Shown: positions 44,020 to 52,459 of the stretch, in pieces
How the letters are laid out: every line of letters begins with the position of its first letter
Numbering within the stretch: the stretch's first letter is position 1
From: Paraburkholderia dioscoreae
Lineage (GTDB): Bacteria > Pseudomonadota > Gammaproteobacteria > Burkholderiales > Burkholderiaceae
Assembly (NCBI RefSeq): GCF_902459535.1
Contig: NZ_LR699553.1
Coordinates: 124,001 to 188,000, forward strand
Length of the DNA stretch: 64,000 bases
Direction of reading: 5' to 3'
Position numbers and translations under genes: made by a program
The notes under the pieces: generated by a model
The model's input: the letters and a program-made list of their open reading frames with translations, nothing else
Told to the model about the DNA's origin: nothing
Databases searched by the model: none

Positions 44020-46401
44020 TCAATGGGCTTGCTTGGCGGCGTGGATCGCGGACCACACGCGATGCGGCGTCGCCGGCATTTGCAGGTCGGTCACGCCGAG
44101 CGGCACGAGCGCGTCGAGGATCGCGTTGATCACCGCCGGCGGCGAGCCGATCGCGCCCGCTTCGCCGCAGCCTTTCACACCGAGCGGATTGTGCGTGCAC
44201 GGCGTGCCCTTCGCGGTTTCGACGGTGAAGTCCGGCAAGTCGGACGCATGCGGCATCGCGTAATCCATATACGAGCCGGACAGCAACTGGCCGCTCTCGT
44301 TGTCGTACACGCAGCGCTCCAGCATCGCCTGGCCGATGCCCTGAGCGAGCCCGCCATGCACCTGGCCTTCGACGATCATCGGATTGATCACGTTGCCGAA
44401 ATCGTCGACCGCGGTGAACTGCTGGATCCGGCACACGCCCGTTTCCGGATCGACTTCGATCTCGCAGATGTACGCGCCGGAAGGATAGGTGAAGTTGGTC
44501 GGATCGTAGAACGCGCTTTCTTCGAGGCCGGGTTCGAGCACGTCGAGCGGATAGTTGTGCGGCACGTATGCAGCGAGCGAAATCTCGGCAAACGCCTTGG
44601 TGCGATCGGTGCCCGCGACGCGGAATACGCCGTCCTTGAACTCGATGTCTTCCGCCGCGGCTTCGAGCAGGTGGGCGGCGATCTTCTTCGCCTTGGTTTC
44701 GATCTTGTCGAGCGCTTTCATGATCGCCGAGCCGCCGACCGCGATCGAGCGCGAGCCATACGTGCCCATGCCGAATGGAATGCGGCCGGTGTCGCCGTGG
44801 ACGATCTCGACGCTTTCCAGTGAGATGCCGAGCCGGTCGGCCACCACTTGCGCAAAGGTCGTTTCGTGTCCCTGGCCGTGACTATGCGAGCCCGTGAACA
44901 CGGTGACCGAGCCGGTGGGATGCACGCGAATCTGACCGACTTCGAACAGGCCGGCCCGCGCGCCCAGCGCGCCCGCGATATTCGAAGGTGCGAGACCGCA
45001 GGCTTCGATGTAGCACGAATAGCCAAGGCCGCGCAGTTTGCCGTTCTTTTCGGATTCCTGTTTGCGCGCCGCGAAGCCTTTGACGTCCGCGAGTTCGAGC
45101 GAGCGGGCGAGGAGGGTATCGTAATCGCCGGTGTCGTAGGTGAGGCCGACCGGCGTCGCGTACGGAAACTCGTGGATGAAATTGCGGCGGCGAATCTCTG
45201 CCGGGTCGAGCTTCATCTCACGCGCGGCGGTTTCCACCAGCCGCTCCACCACGTACGTCGCTTCGGGGCGGCCCGCGCCGCGATAGGCATCGACGGGAAC
45301 GGTGTTGGTGAAGACCGCTTTCACTTCCGCGTAGATCGCGGGCGTGGCGTACTGGCCGGCGAGCAGCGTGGCATACAGAATGGTCGGCACGCTCGACGCG
45401 AACGTGGACAGATACGCGCCCATGTTGGCGGTCGTGTGGATGCGCATGCCGAGGAATTTGCCGTCCGCGTCCATGGCCAGTTCGGCCTTGGTCACGTGAT
45501 CGCGGCCATGCGCGTCCGAGACGAACGCTTCCGAGCGCTCGGCCGTCCACTTGACCGGACGGCGGATTTTCTTCGACGCCCAGGTCAGCGCGACGTCTTC
45601 GGCGTACAGGAAAATCTTCGATCCGAAGCCGCCGCCGACGTCCGGCGCGATCACGCGCAGTTTCGATTCTGGCAGCGACAGCACGAATGCCGCCATCAGC
45701 AGGCGCTCCACATGCGGATTCTGGTTCGCGACGTAGAGCGTGTAGCTGTCGTCCTGCACCGAATAGCTCGCGTTGACCGCGCGCGGTTCGATCGCATTCG
45801 GAATCAGCCGGTTGTTGACGATGTCGAGCGTGGTGACGTGCGCGGCTTTGGCGAAGGCGGCGTCGGTGGCGGCTTTGTCGCCGTGGCCCCAGTTGTAGCA
45901 GATGTTGTCGGGCACTTCGTCGTGCACGGCGGGCTGGCCGGCGTCGGCTGCATGCGCGGTGTCCACGACGGCCGGCAGCACGTCGTAGTCGACTTCGATC
46001 AATTCGGCGGCGTCTTTGGCGGCCTTGATCGAATCGGCGATCACGAGCGCGACCTGGTCGCCGACGTGACGCACTTTCGTATGCGCGATGACCGGATGCG
46101 GCGGCTCGTTCATCGGCTTACCGTCCGTGCTGTGGATCAGCCAGCCGCACGGCAGGCCGCCGACGTTGTCAGCGGCCATGTCCGTGCCGGTGAAGATCGC
46201 CACTACGCCGGGCGACTGCTTGGCCGCGGCAGTGTCGATGCTGTTGATCTTCGCGTGCGCGTACGGCGAGCGCAGAAATACCGCGTAGGTTTGCTGGGGC
46301 AGGACGATGTCGTCGGTGTACTGGCCATTGCCGGTCAGGAACCGATAGTCTTCCTTACGTTCGACGGAGGCGCCGATCAGGTGAGTTTCGGGTGCGTTCA
46401 T
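44020..46401 (-). CDS. coxL: Molybdenum hydroxylase large subunit, form II CoxL-like
   Basis: A 793-aa molybdopterin-binding subunit. The active-site loop reads AYRGAGR (372-378), not the AYxCSFR of true form I CO dehydrogenase, so the Cu-ligating cysteine is absent. The C-terminal VKGCGEAGAIG carries the catalytic glutamate of xanthine-oxidase-family enzymes. It is therefore a form II enzyme whose real substrate may be an aldehyde or heterocycle rather than CO. It lies 10 bp after coxS. Annotation as carbon-monoxide dehydrogenase should be taken with caution. Confidence 0.9.
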   Translation of the reverse strand: MNAPETHLIGASVERKEDYRFLTGNGQYTDDIVLPQQTYAVFLRSPYAHAKINSIDTAAAKQSPGVVAIFTGTDMAADNVGGLPCGWLIHSTDGKPMNEPPHPVIAHTKVRHVGDQVALVIADSIKAAKDAAELIEVDYDVLPAVVDTAHAADAGQPAVHDEVPDNICYNWGHGDKAATDAAFAKAAHVTTLDIVNNRLIPNAIEPRAVNASYSVQDDSYTLYVANQNPHVERLLMAAFVLSLPESKLRVIAPDVGGGFGSKIFLYAEDVALTWASKKIRRPVKWTAERSEAFVSDAHGRDHVTKAELAMDADGKFLGMRIHTTANMGAYLSTFASSVPTILYATLLAGQYATPAIYAEVKAVFTNTVPVDAYRGAGRPEATYVVERLVETAAREMKLDPAEIRRRNFIHEFPYATPVGLTYDTGDYDTLLARSLELADVKGFAARKQESEKNGKLRGLGYSCYIEACGLAPSNIAGALGARAGLFEVGQIRVHPTGSVTVFTGSHSHGQGHETTFAQVVADRLGISLESVEIVHGDTGRIPFGMGTYGSRSIAVGGSAIMKALDKIETKAKKIAAHLLEAAAEDIEFKDGVFRVAGTDRTKAFAEISLAAYVPHNYPLDVLEPGLEESAFYDPTNFTYPSGAYICEIEVDPETGVCRIQQFTAVDDFGNVINPMIVEGQVHGGLAQGIGQAMLERCVYDNESGQLLSGSYMDYAMPHASDLPDFTVETAKGTPCTHNPLGVKGCGEAGAIGSPPAVINAILDALVPLGVTDLQMPATPHRVWSAIHAAKQAH

Positions 46402-46411
46402 CGTCGGCTCC

Positions 46412-46939
46412 TCAGGCGGTGGCCGGTGCGGTGGCCTGCGCGGTGGCATTGTCGGCGGCGTTGGCGGCGGCGGACTTCATGCTTTCGGCGCCTTCGAGCA
46501 CTGCTTTGACGATGTTGTGATAGCCCGTACAGCGGCACAGATTGCCGTCGAGCTGGGCGCGTACGTCATCGCCGGTGAGATCCGGCTGGCGCTGGACGAG
46601 CGAGACCGCGCTCATCACCATGCCGGGCGTACAGAAGCCGCATTGCAGGCCGTGGCAATGTTTGAAGGCTGCCTGCATGGGATGCAGTGTGCCGTCTTTG
46701 GCGAGCCCTTCGATGGTGGTGATTTTCGCGCCGTCCGCCTGCACCGCGAGGATGTTGCAGGATTTGATCGCGCGTCCGTTCAGATGGACCGTGCACGCGC
46801 CGCATTGGGCCGTATCGCAGCCGATGTGTGTGCCGGTGAGACGCAACTGATCCCGAAGGAACTGGACTAGCAGGGTGCCAGGATCGATTGAGGCGCTGAT
46901 GGGCGCGCCGTTCACCGTCAGACTGATGCTGATCGCCAT
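46412..46939 (-). CDS. coxS: Molybdenum hydroxylase [2Fe-2S] subunit (CoxS-like)
   Basis: A 175-aa small subunit with two [2Fe-2S] clusters: a plant-type set in HIGCDTAQCGACTVHL plus a later Cys, and CGFCTPGM with CRCTGY in the helical domain. The C-terminal 25 residues are Ala/Thr-rich. It is the first gene of the operon, with a clear AAGGAG site before its ATG. The nested insertion sequences begin about 200 bp upstream. Confidence 0.92.
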   Translation of the reverse strand: MAISISLTVNGAPISASIDPGTLLVQFLRDQLRLTGTHIGCDTAQCGACTVHLNGRAIKSCNILAVQADGAKITTIEGLAKDGTLHPMQAAFKHCHGLQCGFCTPGMVMSAVSLVQRQPDLTGDDVRAQLDGNLCRCTGYHNIVKAVLEGAESMKSAAANAADNATAQATAPATA

Positions 46940-47038
46940 GAAGTTGTCTCCTTATGGGGTGAGACCGGACCTTTTGCGGTTGGTGTTTGCCTTCGGCTGC
47001 CTGTTTTTTTGCGGTCCGATTGGGGTGTTGCGGGTTTT

Positions 47039-47068
47039 CTTATAGGGCTGCCGAAAAGTAAAGCACAA
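47039..47068 (-). promoter_or_regulatory. Candidate promoter of the cox-type operon
   Basis: On the minus strand TATAAG (47039-47044) follows TTGTGC (47063-47068) after 18 nt. It lies between coxS and the insertion-sequence edge, so the insertion need not have silenced the operon. Confidence 0.3.
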
Positions 47069-47114
47069 ATTGGGCTGGGGCGCTATGAGGGGTTTTTTTT
47101 TGACTGCTGGGTGG

Positions 47115-47136
47115 TTGGGTTGTTGGCCTTTCCTTG
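47115..47136. repeat. Left arm of a split 48-bp palindrome
   Basis: These 22 bp are the exact inverse of 50044-50065. Removing the insertion at 47137-50034 and keeping one copy of the CCTTG repeat joins them through AATT into a perfect 48-bp palindrome. Confidence 0.8.
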
Positions 47137-47203
47137 GGAGTGTCTGAATTTTTGTGTGCAAGGCAGATAAAAGCCTGCCGTCTGGCAGGTCGTCAATTGC
47201 ATT

Positions 47204-47410
47204 CTACAAATGAATCCTGGTGAAGCGATCCTCGTAGAGGATCGCGAACTGGTTCATCGCGGCCTTCCAGTCGTGAGCCGCCCGGCTCCAGTCAGCCGTG
47301 ATATTACGTAACGCCAGCCACAGCAATTTGGTCGCGGCCTCGTCCGTCGGGAAGTGGCCACGTGTCTTGACGATCTTGCGTAGCTGGGCATTTACACTTT
47401 CAATGGCATT
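47204..47410 (-). pseudogene. IS256-family transposase, C-terminal fragment
   Basis: Encodes NAIESVNAQLRKIVKTRGHFPTDEAATKLLWLALRNITADWSRAAHDWKAAMNQFAILYEDRFT, the standard IS256 C-terminus with the last catalytic glutamate (NAIES). The upstream part of the gene lies beyond the IS110 element. An in-frame ATG 12 bp upstream comes from IS110 DNA. Confidence 0.85.
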
Positions 47411-47413
47411 CGT

Positions 47414-47660
47414 AACCGGCATGATATAGCCGGTGCCTCACGGTCCCGCGCCGTGCATTTCTGGCGTATGGTGTGACCATCCGGGACAAGGGGCACCGGG
47501 GAGCACTTCGGGTGGGCAGGCCGTTGTTATACGATGAGCCGCGAGCTCGTGTTAGTAGTTGGCCGCCCCTGCGACCCGCCCGGTTGCGCTGCGAGCGCGA
47601 ATCCGTAGTTGTCGTGCTGTCCCACCGGCTCCCAACATTCATCTGAATGGGAGAACGGTT
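47414..47660 (+). ncRNA. Candidate IS110 bridge-RNA region
   Basis: IS110-type elements encode a bridge RNA in the non-coding end next to the recombinase gene; here the long non-coding segment is on the left, as in the IS110 (not IS1111) subgroup. Hairpins are visible: ACCGGC/GCCGGT at 47415-47434 and ATGGT/ACCAT at 47468-47480. I could not identify guide loops with confidence; only 5-6 nt matches to target or donor sequence were seen. Confidence 0.35.
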
Positions 47661-48933
47661 ATGCGAATCGTAGGACTGGATGTTTCGCGCTCCGTGGCCG
47701 AGATCGCGTATCTGGAGGACGGCGTGCTGCATGCTGGTGGCCGTGCCGGGCTCAGACGCGACGAACTGGAGCGCTTTGCCGCAAGCCTGCGCAGCACCGA
47801 TCATGTGGTGCTCGAAGCGACGGGCAATACCGCCGCCATCGTCAACGTACTGCGCCCTCGCGTCGCGCGTGTCGCAATTGCGAATCCACTGCTGGTACGG
47901 CTCATCGCCGAGGCACGCGTCAAGACGGACAGGATTGATGCGGCAGTGCTGGCCCAACTGTACGCAAGCCATTTCCTGCCGGAAGTCTGGATGCCCGACG
48001 AGAGCACCCTGGCGCTACGCCGACAGGTCTCGCGCCGGTCACAACTCGTGCGGCAACGCACGAGGCTGAAGAACGAAGTTCATGCGGTGCTGGCTGCGCA
48101 TCTGATCGAGCGGTGCCCCGCTACTGATCTGTTCGGCAGGAAGGGACGCGTATGGCTCACGGCCCAACCGCTGCCGATGGACGAGCGTCTGGGCGTCGAG
48201 CAACGCTTGCGGGAGCTGGACCGTCTTGGGGAGGATCTGCACGAGGTCGACAAGGCCCTGGCGCAAGCCAGTATCGGCGACGAGCGGTTGCGCAGGCTGC
48301 TGACCATCACCGGCGTCAATGCCACTGTGGCAATCGGCCTGCTGTCGGCAATCGGCGCCGTTGAACGGTTTCCCAATCCGGAGAAGCTGGTGAGCTACTT
48401 CGGGCTGAACCCGTCGGTCTATCAGTCGGGCCCAACGCCCGCCAGGCACGGTCACATCACCAAGCGGGGACGTTCGTACGCGCGAGGATTGCTCGTCGAG
48501 GCAGCCTGGGGCGCAGCACAGGCGCCCGGCCCTCTGCGCGCTTTCTTCCTGCGCGTACGCGACCGTCGCGGCCAGCAGGTCGCCATTGTCGCGACGGCAC
48601 GCAAACTGGCGGTCATCGTGTGGTACGTGCTCACGCGCAATGAGCCGTTCGCCTGGGATCGTCCAGCCCTGACCGCACACAAGCTGCGCGCCCTGGAGTT
48701 GCAGTCCGGCATGCCGGCACAACATGGCTCGCGCAAAGGATCGGCTGCCGCTTACAGCCTGAAGAGCGTACGCGACCAGGAACGGGCCATAGCCGAGCAG
48801 GCCGAGCGCACCTATCAACGCCTGTTCTCACGATGGAAGCAGACGCGTCCCAACAAACGCGAGGTACCACTGGTGTGGCCGGGAACGCCGACCTCATATA
48901 AATATCAAGCAGGGGCTTGTCGATTTCATCCGT
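47414..48933 (+). mobile_element. IS110-family insertion sequence
   Basis: The element is 1520 bp, placed by comparing the two halves of the interrupted IS256 transposase. The trinucleotide CGT appears at both edges (47411-47413 and 48931-48933), so the ends are defined to within 3 bp. There are no long terminal inverted repeats, as is usual for IS110. A 247-bp non-coding left part precedes the transposase gene. Confidence 0.8.
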
Positions 48934-48983
48934 GGTGTAAATCACTTTGCGTACCGCAGGGGGAAACGCGAAGAACGGGATGA
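47661..48983 (+). CDS. IS110-family transposase (recombinase)
   Basis: A 440-aa product. The N-terminal DEDD RuvC-like domain begins MRIVGLDVSRSVAEIAYLEDG and contains LEATGNTAA and KTDRIDAAVLA acidic motifs. The C-terminal Transposase_20 domain has TITGVNATVAIGLLSAIG and YFGLNPSVYQSGPT with the candidate catalytic serine. An RBS, GGGAGA, precedes the ATG. The frame has no stop inside the element: the last 16 codons (from 48933) are read from interrupted IS256 DNA. Confidence 0.9.
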   Translation: MRIVGLDVSRSVAEIAYLEDGVLHAGGRAGLRRDELERFAASLRSTDHVVLEATGNTAAIVNVLRPRVARVAIANPLLVRLIAEARVKTDRIDAAVLAQLYASHFLPEVWMPDESTLALRRQVSRRSQLVRQRTRLKNEVHAVLAAHLIERCPATDLFGRKGRVWLTAQPLPMDERLGVEQRLRELDRLGEDLHEVDKALAQASIGDERLRRLLTITGVNATVAIGLLSAIGAVERFPNPEKLVSYFGLNPSVYQSGPTPARHGHITKRGRSYARGLLVEAAWGAAQAPGPLRAFFLRVRDRRGQQVAIVATARKLAVIVWYVLTRNEPFAWDRPALTAHKLRALELQSGMPAQHGSRKGSAAAYSLKSVRDQERAIAEQAERTYQRLFSRWKQTRPNKREVPLVWPGTPTSYKYQAGACRFHPWCKSLCVPQGETRRTG

Positions 48984-49983
48984 CGCGATCCCAGGCGCGG
49001 CGCCAGGCCCCCACCACCGTCGGGAATCGCTTGCCCCACTCGCCCTGCTCGAACGCGTCCAGTTCGGCCTGGGCAGCCTCAGCGCTGGCCGCCGTATAAA
49101 TCGGTTTGATGGCCGCAGCCAGCCCCCTTCGATCCTTCCAGCTCGCGTAGTCCAGCGAGTTGCGGATCAGGTGCACGATGCAAGTCTGCAGGGTGGTGGC
49201 CGGAAACACCGCACCCAGCGCCTCAGGCATACCCTTCAGTCCATCGGTGACCGCGATCAGGATGTCCTGCACGCCACGCACCTTCAGGTCGCTGAACACC
49301 TTCATCCAGAATTTCGCGCCTTCCGTGTTCTCGATCCACAGTCCCAGGATGTCCCGCGTGCCGTCCGGCAGGATGCCCAGCGCCAGATAGATCGCCTTGT
49401 TGCGTACCAGTCCTTCCTCGCGGATCTTGACCCGCAGCGCGTCGAAGAACACCACTGGATACATCGGCTCGAGCGGGCGTGCCTGCCAGGCCATCACCTC
49501 GTCCATCACGGCGTCAGTTACCGAGCTGATGAACTCCGGCGACACCTCGGTGCCGTACTGCTCGGCCAGAAACCCCTGGATCTCGCGCACCGTCATGCCG
49601 CGGGCGTACATCGCGATGATCTTGTCGTCAAAGCCCGTGAAGCGCCGCTCGTGCTTCGGAATCAGGATCGGAGCAAAGCTACCGTCGCGGTCGCGCGGAA
49701 TCTCCAGCCGTAGCGGGCCGTCGTCGGTCAGCACCGTCTTGCCGCTCTTGCCGTTGCGCTGGTTGGTCGCGTCTTCGGGTCGCACGGCGCCTGCCGGATA
49801 CCCCAGATGATGACCGAGCTCGGCACCCAGTGCCCGCTCGATCAATGCCTTCTTGAACGCGGCTGATGCGGCGTGCACCGCCTCGGCCGTCATTGGACCC
49901 TTCACGAACTGGTCAATCAGTTCCTTCGGAATGGACGGCAACGCCGTCTGGGCCTCCGTGGCCGTCTTGGGTTTGCGTGGCAT
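48934..49983 (-). pseudogene. IS256-family transposase, N-terminal fragment
   Basis: The first 350 codons of a mutator-type transposase (MPRKPKTATEAQTALPSIPKELIDQF...; FFDALRVKIREEG; GLKGMPEALGAVFP), interrupted after VIYTT. The split frame continues at 47410; rejoined, it gives a 419-aa protein, so the gene was intact before the insertion. As it stands the frame runs on into IS110 DNA. Confidence 0.9.
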
Positions 49984-50043
49984 ACATGCTCCTTAAGCTA
50001 CATGTTATGCCTTCACACAAAATCTATGACAGGCCCTTGAATT

Positions 50044-50065
50044 CAAGGAAAGGCCAACAACCCAA
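50044..50065. repeat. Right arm of a split 48-bp palindrome
   Basis: The exact inverse of 47115-47136. It begins 41 bp downstream of the permease stop (which reads leftward), so the intact palindrome would have stood between the permease 3' end and coxS. Weaker inverted similarity continues outward for about 40 bp on both sides. Confidence 0.8.
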
Positions 50066-50106
50066 CACAACAACCCACCCACAAACGCCAAGCAGACAAA
50101 CCCCCA

Positions 50107-51498
50107 TCACTTGCTCAACTTGGAATGCCTCCGCGAATACCCAAAATAAATAACCATCCCAACGAGCAACCAAACCACAAACGCCACCCACGTAACAGCC
50201 TGAAGATTAATCATCAGGAAAAGGCAAGAACCGACCGCCAACACCGGCACAACCGGCACTCCAGGACACCGAAACGCCCGCGGCAACTCGGGATGCGTCT
50301 TCCGCAAAACGAGAACCGCAATCGACACCATCGAAAACGCGGCCAACGTGCCGATATTGATCAGCTCAGCCAACACATTCAACGGCACCAGCGCCCCGAT
50401 CAACCCAAAGAAAATCCCCACGAGCCACGTAGTAAAAAACGGCGTAGCAAACCGCGGATGCACCCGCGAAAGCCGCGCCGGCAACAACCCATCGCGCGAC
50501 ATGGCGAAAATCACCCGAGTCTGGCCATAAGCCATCACCAGAATCACCGTCAACATACCCAGCACGGCGCCGAGGTCGATAAAACCCGCAACCCACTTTT
50601 GACCCGCAACCTGCAACGCATACGACACCGGGTGCGAAATATTCGCAAACTGCGCCGACGGCACGATGCCGGTGACGACGGCGGCCACCGCCACGTACAA
50701 CACCGCGCAAACGCCCAGCGACGCAATGATCCCGATCGGCAGATCGCGCTTCGGATCCTTCACCTCTTCCGCTGCGGACGACACGGAGTCGAAACCGATG
50801 AACGCGAAGAACATCACCGCCGCCGCGCCGAACACGCCGTTCCAGCCGTTCGGCATGAACGGATGCCAGTTGGCCGGCGTCACGTGAAAGACGCCCACGC
50901 CGATGACCAGCAACACCACGACCACCTTGATCGCGACCATGATGTTGTTGATCCGCGCCGACTCGCGCACGCCGAACGACAACAGCGCGGTGATCGCCAT
51001 CATCACGAGGAACGCGGGCAGGTTGAAGAGCGTGTCGTGGCCAGGCAACGCGCCCGGCGCCGCCGTCAACGCAACCGGCAAGGACACGCCGAAGCCCGAT
51101 AGCAACGATTGCAGATAGCCCGACCAGCCCACCGAGACAGCGGAGGTAGCGAGTCCGTATTCGAGCATCAAGTCCCAGCCGATAATCCAGGCGGCGAGTT
51201 CGCCGAGCGTCGCATACGAATACGTGTAGATCGATCCCGCCACCGGAATCGTCGAGGCAAATTCTGCGTAGGCGAGCGCGGCGAAGCCGCAGGCGATCGC
51301 CGCGATCAGGAACGAGATCATCAGCGCCGGCCCGGCCTGCACGGCGCCCGTGCCGGTCAGCACGAAAATGCCGGTGCCGATAATGGCGCCGACCCCGAGG
51401 AAGGTCAGATCGAGCGCGCCGAGCGCCTTCTTCAAACCGGCGTTCTGAGCACTTGCGGCGATCATGTGCTCGACGCTCTTCTTGCGAAACAGGGACAT
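50107..51498 (-). CDS. APC-family amino-acid permease
   Basis: A 463-aa permease with 12 hydrophobic segments. GVGAIIGTGIFVLTGTGA is the substrate-binding first helix of the amino acid-polyamine-organocation family; ALAYAEFASTIPVAGSIYTYSYATLGELAAWIIGWDLMLEY and the later FFAFIGFDSVSSAAEEVKDPKRDLPIGI are typical of cationic amino-acid transporter-like members (YfnA group). The substrate is inferred only. ATG at 51498 is chosen for family length; the longer frame adds an atypical stretch. Confidence 0.87.
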   Translation of the reverse strand: MSLFRKKSVEHMIAASAQNAGLKKALGALDLTFLGVGAIIGTGIFVLTGTGAVQAGPALMISFLIAAIACGFAALAYAEFASTIPVAGSIYTYSYATLGELAAWIIGWDLMLEYGLATSAVSVGWSGYLQSLLSGFGVSLPVALTAAPGALPGHDTLFNLPAFLVMMAITALLSFGVRESARINNIMVAIKVVVVLLVIGVGVFHVTPANWHPFMPNGWNGVFGAAAVMFFAFIGFDSVSSAAEEVKDPKRDLPIGIIASLGVCAVLYVAVAAVVTGIVPSAQFANISHPVSYALQVAGQKWVAGFIDLGAVLGMLTVILVMAYGQTRVIFAMSRDGLLPARLSRVHPRFATPFFTTWLVGIFFGLIGALVPLNVLAELINIGTLAAFSMVSIAVLVLRKTHPELPRAFRCPGVPVVPVLAVGSCLFLMINLQAVTWVAFVVWLLVGMVIYFGYSRRHSKLSK

Positions 51499-51792
51499 TG
51501 GCGGGGGTCTCCAGTAGTGCACGCGTGTTGCGCGCCGAATGTCGGGGAAACCCACGATTTTAGCGGATCGGTACTCTGCACCGTTCTGGAGCGTGCTTTT
51601 TACGGCATAGGCGCGGGGCTGAAAATCCCGGCGGATGAGATTCGGAGGGGAGGTTCGTCCGCTGCGCGGCCAATCGCAGCAAGGGTTTCGCGCGACGCGC
51701 AGGCGCTCGGGAGGGAATCGCTCTCTTGCAAGCTGGCTATGCCGGATGCGAGTTTTTCAGCACACACAGAGCAGCGCCAGCGGTGAGAGCGG

Positions 51793-52449
51793 TCAGCCCG
51801 CCATCGCGGGATTCAGATCGACGAGCCGATTGCTCATCACGTAGAACGTCAGTTCGGCGTTGTTGCGCAGCTTCATCTTCTCGAGCAGACGGGTGCGGTA
51901 CACGCTGACCGTTTTCACCGACAGTGAGAGCGCTACGGCGATATCCGTCAGCCGCTTGCCCGACGCGAGCATGCACAGCGTCTGATATTCGCGGTCGGAG
52001 AGCTTTTCGTGCGGCATCTGCTCGCCGTCGAAGGATACGTAGTCCGCGAGCGCCTCGGCCATCGCCGGGCTCACGTATTTGCGGCCTGCCGCGACCTGCT
52101 GGATCGCGCCGATCATCTGCGCGGTGTCGACGGTTTTCGACAGATAGCCGGCGGCGCCCGCTTTCAGCGCGCGCACGGCGTACTGGTCCTCGCGGTACAT
52201 CGAAAACATCAGCACGGCTACGCGCGGCGCCTTGCGCTTCAGACGCTTGAGAACTTCGACACCGTTCATGTCGGGCAGCGAAATGTCCAGCAGCACCACG
52301 TCATAGCTGAACCGGGCGACGGCGTCGAGCGCTTCGGCGCCGCTTTGCGCTTCGGTCACTTCGCGCGCCACGCCGCGGTCGAGCAGCAACTGACGGACGC
52401 CCTGGCGAACCACCGCGTGATCGTCGACGAGCAGAATGCGCAGGCTCAT
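51793..52449 (-). CDS. NarL/LuxR-family response regulator
   Basis: A 218-aa regulator. The receiver domain has Asp9-Asp10 and phospho-acceptor Asp55 (LLDISLPDMNG); the C-terminal LuxR helix-turn-helix spans about residues 148-205 (LSDREYQTLCMLASGKRLTDIAVALSLSVKTVSVYR). It follows the sensor kinase gene by 10 bp. Its targets are unknown; it may act globally as in the UvrY/GacA or FixJ style. Confidence 0.88.
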   Translation of the reverse strand: MSLRILLVDDHAVVRQGVRQLLLDRGVAREVTEAQSGAEALDAVARFSYDVVLLDISLPDMNGVEVLKRLKRKAPRVAVLMFSMYREDQYAVRALKAGAAGYLSKTVDTAQMIGAIQQVAAGRKYVSPAMAEALADYVSFDGEQMPHEKLSDREYQTLCMLASGKRLTDIAVALSLSVKTVSVYRTRLLEKMKLRNNAELTFYVMSNRLVDLNPAMAG

Positions 52450-52459
52450 GAAGTCGTGC

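Larger units (their letters stand above)
47137..50034 (-). mobile_element. IS256-family element interrupted by an IS110-family element
   Basis: The boundaries are set by imperfect terminal inverted repeats: the left end reads GGAGTGTCTGAATTTTTGTG and the right end, inverted, begins with GCCTGTCATAGATTTTGTGT. A 5-bp direct repeat CCTTG flanks them (47132-47136 and 50035-50039). Without the inner element it is 1378 bp, normal for IS256. Its transposase is split into two in-frame parts and is presumably inactive. Confidence 0.8.

Noticed and set aside
44848..46509. 553-codon plus-strand frame opposite coxL
   Set aside because: Antisense shadow of a well-defined molybdenum hydroxylase gene.
47661..48933. 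Reading the nested region as a toxin-antitoxin or defence island
   Set aside because: Both frames are plain insertion-sequence recombinases; no cargo gene is present.
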